DNA of 64,000 nucleotides, taken from the NCBI RefSeq assembly GCF_002865645.1, contig NW_020194588.1, forward strand, positions 1 to 64,000. The letters run 5' to 3'. Both the position numbers and the translations under genes were made by a program. Shown piece after piece: positions 37,601-48,199 of the stretch. The stretch comes from Hyaloscypha bicolor E (Eukaryota; Ascomycota; Leotiomycetes; Helotiales; Hyaloscyphaceae). Under the pieces are notes generated by a model that worked only from the letters and a program-made list of their open reading frames with translations, was not told the origin of the DNA and did not search any database. Within the stretch, counting starts at the first letter, position 1. Every line of letters starts with the position of its first letter.

Positions 37601-38940
37601 TTTTATCTAATATATCTAGTATTAATATTATTAGAAGTACTCTTAGCCTTATTTCTAGTATTTGCTTTATTAAAATTATTATTAATATCGAGAATTATTA
37701 ATTAATTTATATATAATTAATAATATATTTCTAAATATAAAAAATAAATAATATATTTATTTTGATTTCTAGCTTAATATTTATTAGGCTCAAATTAAAT
37801 TTAATTAACTTATAATTTAGTTTTCTTTTTAAAAAGCTAGCTATTTTAAATACTAGAAAGCAAGCCTAGTTTCTAAGGCCTTAGCTAAAATCTTTAAATA
37901 TAAAATAGCTCGAAAAAGTATTTCAAAAAATAAAAAATTATTATTTAATTTATTATTATAATTAATAATATATTTATAATCTATATTAATAAATTAAAAT
38001 AATTTACTTTTAATATAGTTTTTTTTATATATCTTTAGTTCTTATTATTATCTTTATCTTTATCTTAATTTAATATTTAAAATAATACAAAATTAGCTAT
38101 AAGTTTATATATTCTCGAGTTATTACTAATATTAAATAAGGAAATTATATAACTAAATTTAGAAAACAAGAAAATATTTCTATTATAAAATAATAAGTTA
38201 AATAAAAGAAACCTAAATTAAATAAATTATATACTTCAAAAAATAGCTATTATAAAATAAAGTAGGCAAAAAAGAAAGCTAGTTTAAATATATATAAAAT
38301 AATTAATAAAAGAAATTTAGTAGTTTAAATAATTATTTATAAATATTAACTTATTAAAATTAGTTTATTACTTATAATTATTATATATTATTCTAAAATT
38401 AATCTAATTTTATATATAAAATCTTAGTTTTTTTAGGCTTTTACTAAACCTTATTTATTATATAATTTCTAATACTCTTTGGCTTTATTAAAAATTAAGA
38501 AATTAATTTATAATTAATTTAATTTTACTCGAAATTTCATTTAATATACTTATTTTATAAAGCTTATAATTATTTCTATATAGCTAAGCCAAATTAACTT
38601 TTTCTTTATAAAATTAAAAGCTTATAATATAAATTATATTATACCTATTTTAGTAATTTATTTGATTTTATTATAATAATTATAAATTAAGCTCATTTCA
38701 AAATTATATAATTTGCTTTTATATTATTTTTTATATTATTTTATTTACTTATAATTCGTTTTTTTAATACTAATATATAAGAAGTTTTAATATTATTATT
38801 ATTATATATATTATTATTTATTATAATTATAATTTCTAATAATTCGTCTTTTTTATTTTTAAGTTAGCTTAAATTAAAATATATAATATATAATATTATT
38901 TATTAGCTTAAGAAAGGCTTATTAATATTCTTTTTCTAAT
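34651..38940. other. Extremely AT-rich desert
   Basis: About 4.3 kb of almost pure A/T with long poly-TA and poly-AAT text. I read both strands and found no supportable coding, LTR or TIR signal. It is probably very old RIP-erased repeat sequence. A short palindrome CTCGGCCGAG near 34,800 is the only GC word in its first part. Confidence 0.5.
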
Positions 38941-39054
38941 ATATAATCCTCTCTTATATTTTCGCTATTTTCCGGAGAAAACGGACGCTATTACGTGAAT
39001 GGGTCTATATAAGAATACTAAAACTTCGGGAATACCAAAACTTTAGGCCCGCTC

Positions 39055-39190
39055 TATAGTTCAGGCTCTATTTCACAGGCTTTATAGGCTCTATAGGCTC
39101 CATATATTCTATAGGTTCTATAGGCTCCCTTTTATAAGATTTATAGGCTAATTCCACAGGCTTTATAGGCTCCGCAGGCTCTCAATAAAT
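39055..39190 (+). repeat. Tandem GGCTCTATA-type minisatellite
   Basis: At least eight imperfect copies of a 9-12 bp word (GGCTCTATA, GGCTTTATA, GGCTCCATA, GGTTCTATA, GGCTCCGCA), with CACAGGCTTTATAGGCTC present twice in nearly the same form. No coding sense is evident. Confidence 0.7.
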
Positions 39191-39379
39191 ACCCTTCCTT
39201 TAAACCGGCTATACTACTCCGGATACAAGTCCTTTTGCCCAATTATAAGCTTCCCTTTTTACAAGAATAAATATTGACTTTATACTTGCGAAACCTGTCT
39301 TATACGAAAGCATAACTAATACTATAAAGCTATAGTCGAGTTTATATAAGAAAGGCATAACCGGCAGATCTTACGGATA

Positions 39380-40320
39380 AAGAAAGCAAAGCTACGGGTA
39401 TAAAAGTGTGGGATATGGGATCCTATAGACTTAGAGAAGGCACTAGCAGAAGGAGAAGCCTAAAGGAAGGCTTGGGACAAGTAGAGGAAGTTTTAGGCTC
39501 GATTACAAGATAATAAATAGTAATGGTATAAAGAGGGGAAGCAATGAGAAATAGAGTAAGAGAGGAAATGAGAAGAGAATAATCCGGTAAGAGCTTGCAA
39601 ATAGTAAGTAATAGGGCTAATATATGGCAGTTTATAGATAAGTATAAAAAGGGAAAGCAGGAGTAAAAGCAAGAATAAAAGCAGGAGCAAAAGGAAGCGT
39701 GGTACTAGCTTATAGCTAGCTAATATTTGGAGATATAAAGAAGAAGAGGCTTGCAAATAAAGAAGATATACTTACGAATAAAGAAGAAGAACCTGCGGAT
39801 AAAGAGGGACTTACGGATAAAGAGGAGGAACTTGCAGATAAAGAGGTATCTATAAATTAATTTATAGATAAGCCTATAGCCTATAAGTAGGAAAACCTGT
39901 CTATAAATACTTACTAACCCTTTCTCTTAGAATACTGCTCCAATTATAATTAAAAACGACGCCTTTCTGAATTTGGATATTTCTTTATATACTCTATATA
40001 CCAAAAACGGAAGCAAAAGTCAAACCGTTAATATAGAATTTAAAGAAAGAAGCAAGTAAGAATATCGAGACTTGAGAATAAGCCTACTAGAAATAAGCTT
40101 TAAAGGCATATATAAGCCTGTAGTAAGAAATCGGGTAAGCAAGAGCTTAGGAAGGCAAGAGCAAAAGAATACTATAAATATTTTATAAAAAAATAATAGA
40201 AAATAGCCTTTAGAAGTTAATAATTATTTAAATAAAAGCCTTTAAAAGACCGCACGCTTATACGTTATATTATTGCGAGCTTGCAAGCGTAATGTGGCTA
40301 TACTTAATAAGGAAAAAGAG
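39380..40320 (+). pseudogene. Degenerate unknown gene with acidic repeats
   Basis: One plus-strand frame reads through TAA/TAG stops as DLEKALAEGEA*RKAWDK, ARLQDNK, an LANKEDILTNKEEEPADKEG-type acidic repeat block (39,739-39,852) and ENLSINTY. It continues with FGYFFIYSIYQKRKQK, NKPTRNKL*RHI*ACSKKSG, an ELRKARAKEYYKYF stretch and DRTLIRYIIASLQA. The pattern of stops at Gln/Trp codons and the consistent frame show a former protein rich in Lys, Glu and Gln. I do not recognise the family. The region is less AT-rich than its flanks, so it was either repeated fewer times or arrived later. Start and end are approximate. Confidence 0.45.
39739..39852 (+). repeat. 18/21-bp tandem repeat
   Basis: Four to five units alternating between 21 and 18 bp around GATAAAGAGGAGGAACTTGC. 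In frame they encode (L/P)(T/A)DKEEE-type acidic heptapeptides and hexapeptides, so the length change preserves the frame. Confidence 0.7.
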
Positions 40321-40860
40321 CTTAATAAGTAGAAGTAAGGCTTAGAAGGGCCTGCGAGAGGAAAAGGGGAGCTTTGCGGGCGAAAATAAGGCTCGGGAGA
40401 AAGTTATGAATAAGAGTACGGGTAGTAAGGGGCTTGCGGGGGCAAGTGAGGCTTGGAAGGGCCTGTAAGAAATCCAAAAGAGTCCGCAAAAGCAATATTA
40501 CTTCTCTTATAATCGAAAAAAGCTCTTAAAAAAGACTAATTTCCCGCATGCTTACATGCTACATTGTGCTCGCAAGCTTGCACTAATGTGGCTATACTTA
40601 AGGAGAAGGTTTTATAAGTAAAAGTAAGGCTTAAAAGGGTTTATAAAAGAGAAAAGAAAGCTTTACGAATATAATTAAAGGGTCTAGCAATTCGTAAAGA
40701 GAAGTAAAGAGCTTTATAAATAAGAATAAGGCTTAGAATAGCCTATAAAGAGAGGTAAATAGCTTTATAAGTAGAAGTAAGCCTTAAAAGGGCTTATAAA
40801 AGAGAAGAGGAAGCTTTATAAGTATAAGGCTTAGAAGGCCTATATAAGATAAGAGAGCTT
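40262..40860 (+). repeat. Diverged ~50-bp minisatellite and 290-bp spaced repeat
   Basis: About six degenerate copies of a unit built on TTTATAAGTAGAAGTAAGGC, each followed by an AGAAGGGCCT-type word and a purine-rich tail. In addition the block GCGAGCTTGCAAGCGTAATG (near 40,275) recurs about 290 bp later as TGCTCGCAAGCTTGCACTAATG, both followed by TGGCTATACTTA. The frame upstream may run into it. Confidence 0.6.
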
Positions 40861-40898
40861 TATTATAAAAAAGTTATATAATTCTTTTAATCTCGAAT

Positions 40899-40983
40899 CG
40901 AGATTAGAGCAAAATTAAAAACTAGCCCCGGAGCTTATATAAGGCCGCCAGGCTTTAATTTTAGTAAAGCGGCCCTAATCTCG
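40899..40983. repeat. Imperfect 85-bp inverted repeat
   Basis: Left arm CGAGATTAGAGCAAAATTAAA (40,899) is complementary, with a 9-base insertion, to the right arm ending GGCCCTAATCTCG (40,983). The loop holds a GGCCGCCAGGC word. It could be a small hairpin element or a decayed transposon end. Confidence 0.4.
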
Positions 40984-41995
40984 TATTATAATATAGCTAA
41001 ATAATAGCTAGCTATATTATTATAAAGCATTTTTATTATTAGCTAAATTATATTATATAAAGAAAATAATAAAAGTAGGCTTCTATTATTACAAGAATTA
41101 TAATAATATAATAGTAAGAAAAGAATAATAAGCTAAGCTTATATTTATATCTCGAGTAATATAATATTATTTAAAGAAATAATTATTATTATAATAATTA
41201 TAAATATTAAATTCAAAGAAGTAAATTAAGAAGAATTAAGGATTTTAGCTTTAAACCAGCTATATTACTAAGGCTTTTTAGCTATAATAAAACGTTTTTA
41301 ATAAGCTTTAATAAAAGGAAATTAATAGTAAATAGTATAATCAAATTATTAAAGGAAGAATATTAGAAATAAATTAAAAAAGAAATAATTAAATAATAAG
41401 AAATATGAACTTTTATAAATATTAAAAGTAATAACTAGCCCGTATATATGCCTTATTTAATATAAAAGTTACTAAATTCGAGAAAGCAAATTATAATATA
41501 AGTTAGGAAATTTATTATATCTTAATTATTAATAATCTTTTTTATTTCTTTAAATATTACTAGCTTTATTATAAAAAATTAATTTTAACTTTAATTATTT
41601 CTATTTAATTTTTAATACTCAAATATTTAATAAAAGTAATAATTAAAGCCAAGTTTTAAATAATTTTAATATATAATTATATTATTTATATCTAAATTTC
41701 TTTTACTAAATCTTATAAACTTTATAATTTTCTTTTTTCTTTTCTTTTTAATAATACAAATTTGTTTTATAATATTAAATTTGTTAAAAATTAATATAAT
41801 ATTATAATTCTTTTATTAAGCTTTAGTTTTAAATATTATTTCAAGCCCTAATACTTTTAATTTCTAATAATATTATAATAGCAAGCTTCTAATATATAGA
41901 TTTAGTATTTCTTTTATTATACTTATTTATTAAATTGAGTTCTTATATATCTTATAAAGAATTTCTTTTATTTAAGAATAAAGTCTTTTATTTTC
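40984..41995. other. AT-rich stretch, no gene seen
   Basis: No frame, LTR or inverted repeat could be supported on either strand. Confidence 0.45.
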
Positions 41996-42823
41996 TTATT
42001 TAATTATAAAATAAATAGCTTAAAATAAGAAATAAAATTATTTAGTAATTATTTTTATAAAAATTGCTTTCTTTATTATAGTACCTAATTTTAGTTTAAT
42101 TAACTATTTTATATTTATATAATTTCACTTATTAAATTATAAAATAACTTTTTTCTAATTTAGTTTATTATAATAAATATAGATCTAGAAAAGTACCTAA
42201 AATATTAACTCGAAGTTATATATAAATAAATATTACTTGCTAAAAAGAGCTCTAATAGCTATAAAAGCCCTTATACTAGTCTTGCCTCTAGTACTAAAAG
42301 CCTTTCTTTATACTTTTTTAATCTTAAGGTCAAGATTAATTAAGAATAAAGGCCAGAAAGGGTTTTCTTTATTTTTATTTATTATAAGATTATTATTTAA
42401 GATATCTTTATAAAGAAAGCCGGCCTTATATAAGGACTTATGTCCTTTAATATAGCCCTCTAGTATGGCAAGTAGAGCTACTCGAGAGCCAGTCTTATAA
42501 ATGGGCTTCCCATAATTACAAAGGATAATATACCAATGCACTTGATTTGGTAGAGCATTGCTGCCGGCCTTTATTGGAGATTTTAAATAGGATTACTTTC
42601 TAGGCGGCAAAGGTGTGCTAGTCTGACTCGATGACCGCTTCAAGCCAGCGGTACTGCTGCTGCTACCTTTCCGTGCACCAGCTGTACTTGTGCTTGGGGA
42701 TATCATCAAATGTCCCGGCCGGTAGTTTTCCGCCTTCATGATATCCAGTCCCTTCCGAACATTGCTTCGAATGTCGTCATCCGTACCGAGGACCCGGACA
42801 ATCTGGCTCCCATGCTTCATCAA
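41996..42823 (-). pseudogene. FunK1-type fungal kinase pseudogene
   Basis: One minus-strand frame runs from 42,823 leftward: VRVLGTDDDIRSNVRKGLDI, a Ser-rich linker ending KRSSSQTSTPLPPRK, a TAA at 42,593 (probably CAA before), and NALPNQVHWYIILCNYGKPI. It continues KTGSRVALLAILEGYIKGHK, YKAGFLYKDILNNNLIIN and NPFWPLFLINLDLKIK. These match the FunK1 kinase family, whose catalytic loop is HRDISINN (here YKDILNNN, catalytic Asp kept) and whose DFG-equivalent is DLDLAI (here NLDLKI). Beyond 42,300 the frame decays (KGFYSY, YLFIYNFELIF). The N-terminal half of the usual protein is missing and the start at 42,823 is not a true start. The gene body crosses the boundary between GC-normal and AT-rich sequence at about 42,550. 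Confidence 0.75.
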
Positions 42824-42954
42824 TTGCCCCCAGCCATATCATTAAAACCATCCTCGTCAATTTTACCAGAACTAGATCATTCATAACCTCGCCTGTAGAG
42901 CCATTTTTGAATGGCACTACGAACAACGTAATGAATTCTTTGTGCGGACTCAAA

Positions 42955-44646
42955 TTAAGACGACGCTGTCTCCGTCCAGTCAAGGGATACTAGATGACAA
43001 GGTGCCTCATTTATCTTCTCGTGTAGCCGTACAGATACTGAGATAGCGTAACCCACGATTGAGAGGGTATTCGATTCGTCGCCGCCGGCTAGTGACTGCA
43101 GGGAGTCCATCTCCACGGCGCTCTTTCCGCGGAAGCCTAGCGTGGTTACATTGAGGCTCTGCCAGGTCTCGATCTTGACGATGCGTGCTTTGATCCTCGC
43201 AGGATCGCGCTCCTTGGCGTTGTAGACCTGGATCATAATAACGAAGGACTTGAAATGCGGATTGCTCGCGTAGGTACCCGGGATGAACTCGACGTGCATG
43301 TACCTCTCAGTCGCCATTTCAAGGAGGAACTGGTTTCCCGCAACGTCCCATATCGCCCTGGGTTCCACCATTCGGATGTGCCAGAATCTTTGCCCTAGCT
43401 TCTCCCACGGTTTCCAGCGCAGGCGAATGGCGTAGTGTTCCCACCGACTGAGTTGCCATACCAGTGAGTTAGAGGCTTTCAGGTTGTTCAGGATGCATAC
43501 TGATTCGTAGAAAGCACTACTATAGAAATTTCCTCGGAATGCATTCTGCCGTTCCAAACTTTCGTAAAGTCGGACGAACAACCCTGGCCCAACTTTTCGA
43601 AGGAGGATATAGGTTAGACCCTCATTCTGGCCACGAAAGGCAGGGTTCGGATACTTGAGGTCCAAGATGTAGTGGTGGCTAAATCCTGGCACTGCACCCT
43701 GGTATTGAAGCCTCACATTAGGAAAGAGGATGCCTTGGTTTGTTAGGGAGAACTGTACGCTCAACCTGTGAGCGAGGTGGGCTTTCCTATTTTTGTGATA
43801 GTTAACCCCCACATTGCCAGCGAAGGCTGAAGGTGCTGGAGCTAAGATGTCCATGTATCCTTTCCCTATTGCTCCCTTGGTCCAGGCAAAGATGGAGAGA
43901 TCATTGTATTTTTTAATGATTTCCTCCTGGAGCCGAGTGAAAGCAGCGGCACCCTCCCCATAGAGCATCGGCATATTGACGTCGAGAATCCCCAGAAGAC
44001 TATACGACAAGTCCTCAACCCTAGTAGTCTGTCGTTTGGCTAACCAAGATATCCGCGTAGCGACGTGGAAATCACGGACGTCACTTCTCGGGGGCATGAG
44101 CAGTAAGGATTTAGGGAGGCCCGTGGCGCTGGCGATCAGTTGGTAAAGATCATTCCTCATCCCGATTTTCTCCCACTGCGAGTTCAAGAACCGTACGTGT
44201 CTCGGCGCAAGCAACTCCTGGAGAGTCCAGCCGCGGGTAAACCACCTACATCGACGAAAAGCAGTAGCGAACTCGTCTGAACGTGAATGGCCATCAACTT
44301 CACGAAGCTCGAAATCGTTCAAGTATACGAAGCAAATTTTCGACTGCCGATACCAGCTAAACATGGAATTGATAGCCTCGGTCAGCTCTGCGCTACTGGT
44401 TTTGTCAATGCAACACGTGTCAACCCAAGCGTAGGAGCAACCCTCCTTGACCGCCTCCTTGCATGTTGCTATTATCTTGTGGTAACCGGCCTTCTTTGTA
44501 ATGTCGAAGTTCTTGTCCTCGCGGGCTCTGACGAATTCTTTGAATGACACCTCCTCATGCTCCCAAGTGTGCGAAAGGATAGCATACGCAGGAACAAAGC
44601 CATAGAATGGCTCCAACGAAAGAGTTGACGTGTTAATCAACCACAT
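42955..44646 (-). CDS. HET domain protein
   Basis: Intact 563-residue intronless frame, ATG at 44,644-44,646. Residues 21-28 are YAILSHTW, 70-82 carry CSYAWVDTCCIDK, 84-91 SSAELTEA, 92-109 INSMF.WY then FVYLND, and 135-150 WFTRGWTLQELLAPRH. These are the three conserved blocks of the HET domain (heterokaryon incompatibility, PF06985). Residues 210-255 hold EDLSYSLLGILDVNMPMLYG and a KKYNDLSIFAW stretch, typical of the region after HET in HET-E/HET-D-like proteins. There is no NACHT, WD40 or ankyrin region: the remaining ~300 residues are not a domain I recognise. HET domains trigger cell death after fusion of unlike hyphae; that role is known for the family, and it is inferred here. It is the only GC-normal intact gene in the window and shows no RIP-type stops. 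Confidence 0.93.
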   Translation of the reverse strand: MWLINTSTLSLEPFYGFVPAYAILSHTWEHEEVSFKEFVRAREDKNFDITKKAGYHKIIATCKEAVKEGCSYAWVDTCCIDKTSSAELTEAINSMFSWYRQSKICFVYLNDFELREVDGHSRSDEFATAFRRCRWFTRGWTLQELLAPRHVRFLNSQWEKIGMRNDLYQLIASATGLPKSLLLMPPRSDVRDFHVATRISWLAKRQTTRVEDLSYSLLGILDVNMPMLYGEGAAAFTRLQEEIIKKYNDLSIFAWTKGAIGKGYMDILAPAPSAFAGNVGVNYHKNRKAHLAHRLSVQFSLTNQGILFPNVRLQYQGAVPGFSHHYILDLKYPNPAFRGQNEGLTYILLRKVGPGLFVRLYESLERQNAFRGNFYSSAFYESVCILNNLKASNSLVWQLSRWEHYAIRLRWKPWEKLGQRFWHIRMVEPRAIWDVAGNQFLLEMATERYMHVEFIPGTYASNPHFKSFVIMIQVYNAKERDPARIKARIVKIETWQSLNVTTLGFRGKSAVEMDSLQSLAGGDESNTLSIVGYAISVSVRLHEKINEAPCHLVSLDWTETASS

Positions 44647-44907
44647 GCTGTCATACGCACAAATTCACCAGAAAATAAGCAAGCGCAACTCTTCGCATGA
44701 ACTCGTGAACAAGTGCGGATCTGCTACTCAAAATTTCGTCTTATTATTGGATAGCATAAGACATTATTCATAGCTCAAAAGAGAAAATAATCGTGATAGA
44801 TTTCAGCTAACAAGCAAGCGCTTTCCGTGTTTTAGTAGCCAAAAGAAAGGAAACTAGGTGGTCTGTGCTTTGGGTTGCATTGGGCATGAATGTAAGATTA
44901 TTGCCCG
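44647..44907 (-). promoter_or_regulatory. Presumed promoter region of the HET gene
   Basis: Non-coding, normal-composition sequence just upstream of the HET start. No clear TATA box or binding site can be picked out. A small open stretch on the minus strand (44,807-44,995) has no start context or similarity and is left out. Confidence 0.4.
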
Positions 44908-45270
44908 AAAAAAACGCTGTCGCGCGCATGCCCCAGATGCGGCTAGCGCGCGGATCTCGCTCACTGCCCGAGTGAAGCGTGCGCCCGGTTGCCACACCCC
45001 TCTAATTAATTAGTACAACAACAACAAGCATTTTTCTTCTAAAAGAAATTGAGAGAGTTATAGTATAATGTACTAATAGCAGCTCCTTGTTCTCCGTTTA
45101 AAGAAATACCTTGCTGCGGGCGAGTTATCTCAAATTATAATAGAAACTACTACTACCCTGCTTCTGAAAACGCTATTGCTGGCGACAGCGTTTTTTTGCC
45201 CTGTAAAGACCAAGCTTTTCAATATTCGCGAGGTAAAATAAATGCTGTCGCTCGCGATAGCGTTTTTAAA
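44908..45270. repeat. MITE-like region bounded by CGCTGTCGCG repeats
   Basis: AAAAAAACGCTGTCGCGCGC at 44,908 faces GCTCGCGATAGCGTTTTTAA ending about 45,270, giving inverted ends about 363 bp apart. Inside lies a hairpin, 45,167-45,197, with arms AAAACGCTATTGCT and GGCGACAGCGTTTT. The word AAAACGCTGTCGC, or a RIP-like variant, therefore occurs five times, in alternating orientation. No coding sequence. A miniature inverted-repeat element is one reading; target duplication not identified. Confidence 0.5.
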
Positions 45271-45703
45271 GGAATTTGAGTGGTGGGGGGGAGGAAGGGG
45301 AGTTCCAATATGTTAGCTACTCATTATTAATAAGCACTTATACCCTACTTTGTATACTAAAATAATTGCGTATTACGATTTTATTAACTTGTATTATAAT
45401 TTTGCTAGTTATTAAGATATATCTAACTAAGGCCATTCTCAAATAAATTATATTACTAAATATATAACTATTTTCAAATATATAATTATTTCTAAATAAG
45501 TTATATTAATAAGAAAAATAGCTTTTTATATATAATATATATTAGATATATAATTAAAAAGTAAATTAATTTAGTTTTAAATAATTATATATTAAGTTTT
45601 AATAAGGCTTTATTTCTTTACTAGTTTATTTACTTTAAAAAGAAAATATTTTTATATTATTATATTTAAAAATCTTTAATTTTGCCTTAATTTCTTAATT
45701 TAA
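45271..45703. other. AT-rich stretch, no gene seen
   Basis: Starts with a short G-rich run (about 45,283-45,302) that marks the end of normal-composition DNA, then becomes strongly AT-rich up to element E. Confidence 0.5.
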
Positions 45704-45959
45704 TATTATAATTTCGCTTTTTATTTAGTTAGCTAATATAATTACTTAATTAATATTATTTATATTTTATTATTTATATCTTATATATTTTATTACTTAT
45801 ATTTTATATATTTTATTACTTATATTTCGTTATTTTTTAGATTATATAACTATATATATAATGTATTTATATTTTGGTTTTCTTTTCCTTAGCTTTAAAT
45901 CGTCTTTATAAAAGACTTTTTATCTTGCTTTTTAAGCCCTAAATACTATACTTATAATA
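45704..45959 (+). repeat. 5' LTR of element E
   Basis: 256 bp with repeated TTTATATTTTATTATTTAT-type words in the first half and the conserved block CTTTTTAAGCCCTAAATACT near the end. Confidence 0.75.
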
Positions 45960-47667
45960 ATATTTAAAGCTTACTTTCTTTAATTTTATAAAGAATTTCA
46001 AATAAATTAATTTAGAATTATTAGAAATAAAAGCATTACTAAAATAATAAAATCTTAGAAATACGAGTAATAGGCTTTAAAATAATAAAAGCGAAAAGCT
46101 TTAGAACTTTTAAAATAATTAAGTATTTAGATTTTTATAAATATATTAGAAATTCTTTTTAAAAACCCAAAAATCAAAAAACCTTATATAAAAGCTATTT
46201 TTTAATTAAGTTCTAGAATAATAAGTACTTATAAGCCAATAATCTAATTATTATTCTTAAGTTTTATTTTATAATCTTATAGGCTTTATATATATACTAG
46301 TAAAGAAATTACTAAAAAGAATATAATAAAGAAAAAAATATAATAAATTAATTTTTATTAAGGCTTTTAAATACTTTTAAAGCTTTTATTAGTTCAAGTA
46401 TTTTATTAATAGCTCTTTTAGAACTAAATGCCTTATTAATATTTCTAAAGAATTTATAAATAAATTTATAAAAATAAAGCTTTTTATTTTTATTATAAGG
46501 CTTTTATATATTTAATAACTTATTATTATTAAAGACTTATATAAATAGGCTAAGAAGCCTAATCTTTTATTTAAAAACATTAATATAATTATAATTAATT
46601 ATTAAAAGAATATTTAAAAGACTATTATATATAAGAATTCTTATAAAAATATTAAAAGCCTTTTTAATAATATTAAGCTTTATAATATTAAATTCAAAGA
46701 AAATATTAAGTACTATTTAATTATAGCAAATTAGTTTATAATAATTCTAGCTACTTTTACTTTATTTATTTCTACTATTCCCGTTATTTTTATTCTTTTA
46801 AAACTTTCTTCAAAATTTCCCGAATTATTTTATTTTTATTTCTATTTAAAATCTTTTATATCTTATATTTTCTTTAGAAATATTAAGGTTACTAAGTTTT
46901 TAAAGTCAATTCTCTTTATTAGAAATTATATTATTTTTAATAATTAGCTAATTCAGATTAAGAATAAGCTATAAAGTAATATTAATTTATATTTTTAATA
47001 AACTTATATATAATATTTTTGCTCTAATTAGTTCTTATATAAATAAGAATAATTTAAATTAATATTATTAGCTTTTAAAGTTAGATTCTTATTTAAAGGA
47101 ATTATACTTTAATTCTAATAAAATATAAAATACTTATTTTAATTTTAATAAACTTTATAACGGCTGGTATTATATAATTGGTTTTAGCTAAAGGAATTAG
47201 TTTTAGCTAAGGTTCCAAGCTATAGTTCAAACCAAGCTCGCTTCCAAAGCTCGGCGTTTTAGTAGTCTTAGCTATACCTACTTATCTACTACTATACCTC
47301 ACTTCTTTCTCTTTAGCTTTAAATTCTCAAGATATAGGAAATTATTAATCTTTAAGCCTCGTTCTATTACTTTATTCCTGCTATTATAAACTTTAAATAT
47401 ATTTTAGTTAAATATTTTAAAAGTTTTATATTTTCTTTTATAATTATTTATATAAGGCAATATTAATTTTTAAGATATTAAATATAAATTAAATAAGAAG
47501 CTTTTATTAAAACTTTAGAAATTAATTTATATATATTATAATAACTTTTTTATTAATATTATTTGCTTTATTTAAGATTATATTATTAATAATTAATAAA
47601 TTAAAGCTATATATAAAAAGATTAAGAAATATAATAAAATAAAAGTCGGTCTAATTAAGTTTATTAT
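45960..47667 (+). pseudogene. gag-region relic of element E
   Basis: Position between the 5' LTR and the F insertion implies gag. The sequence is so AT-rich that only scattered Lys/Asn/Tyr text survives, and I cannot point to a motif. It continues after F from 53,928. A less AT-rich island lies near 47,160-47,350 (GTTTTAGCTAAGG-type words), with no recognised content. Confidence 0.35.
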
Positions 47668-47917
47668 TATTAGTTTACTAGTAATATATAGTACTATTAT
47701 ATAGGCGTGAAAATACTAATTATATTAGTTAGTAAAGTTATTATTATTTAGATATAGGAATTATAATATTATAGTATTAATATATAATCCCTAAATCTAC
47801 TAAGCCTAAAGAGATCTAGTTTATTTATCGAGTTATTTATAAAATATGAGGTTATATAACTATATCCCGTATCCCGTGACTACGCACGTGACTCCTAAAG
47901 AAATAGCTATACTAATA
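47668..47917 (-). repeat. 3' LTR of element F
   Basis: 250 bp; contains ATCCCGTATCCCGTGACTAC and a CACGTGAC word. Aligns with 53,645-53,922 except for a local duplication in the latter. Confidence 0.8.
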
Positions 47918-48039
47918 CTAGAAACTCTCTAAAAACGCGAAAAATAATACCTTTCTCTAATTATATACAAATTACCTAATCTGGCCTAGTACTAGATTTC
48001 CCAAATACTTTATATATTTATATTATTTCTAAGGTTTTA

Positions 48040-48075
48040 GTTATATACTAAAGGCTATAGCCTTTTATATATAAC
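48040..48075. repeat. 36-bp palindrome, in element F
   Basis: Same module as in D, A and B: GTTATATACTAAAGGC on the left, GCCTTTTATATATAAC on the right. It sits between RNase H and the 3' LTR. Confidence 0.75.
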
Positions 48076-48199
48076 TTTTCCTTCTATAATATTCTCCTAT
48101 TCTATATATCTATTTTCTGCTCTATTTGTACTTAACTTATTTCTTTATATCTAATTATATAGTATTTGTATTAATTAGGTAATTAAGAGTATTTATTAG

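Noticed and set aside
34651..38940. Mitochondrial origin of the AT-rich desert
   Set aside because: The surrounding RIP-mutated LTR elements and HET gene are nuclear, and no mitochondrial gene, tRNA or rRNA is visible.
39055..40860. CRISPR-like spaced repeats
   Set aside because: Units are contiguous and diverged, without unique spacers, in a fungal genome; they are minisatellites.
42777..42983. 68-codon minus-strand frame between the HET gene and the kinase pseudogene
   Set aside because: It overlaps the HET stop region and the kinase frame in a different phase; no recognisable family.
44287..44547. 86-codon plus-strand frame
   Set aside because: Antisense to the conserved HET domain.
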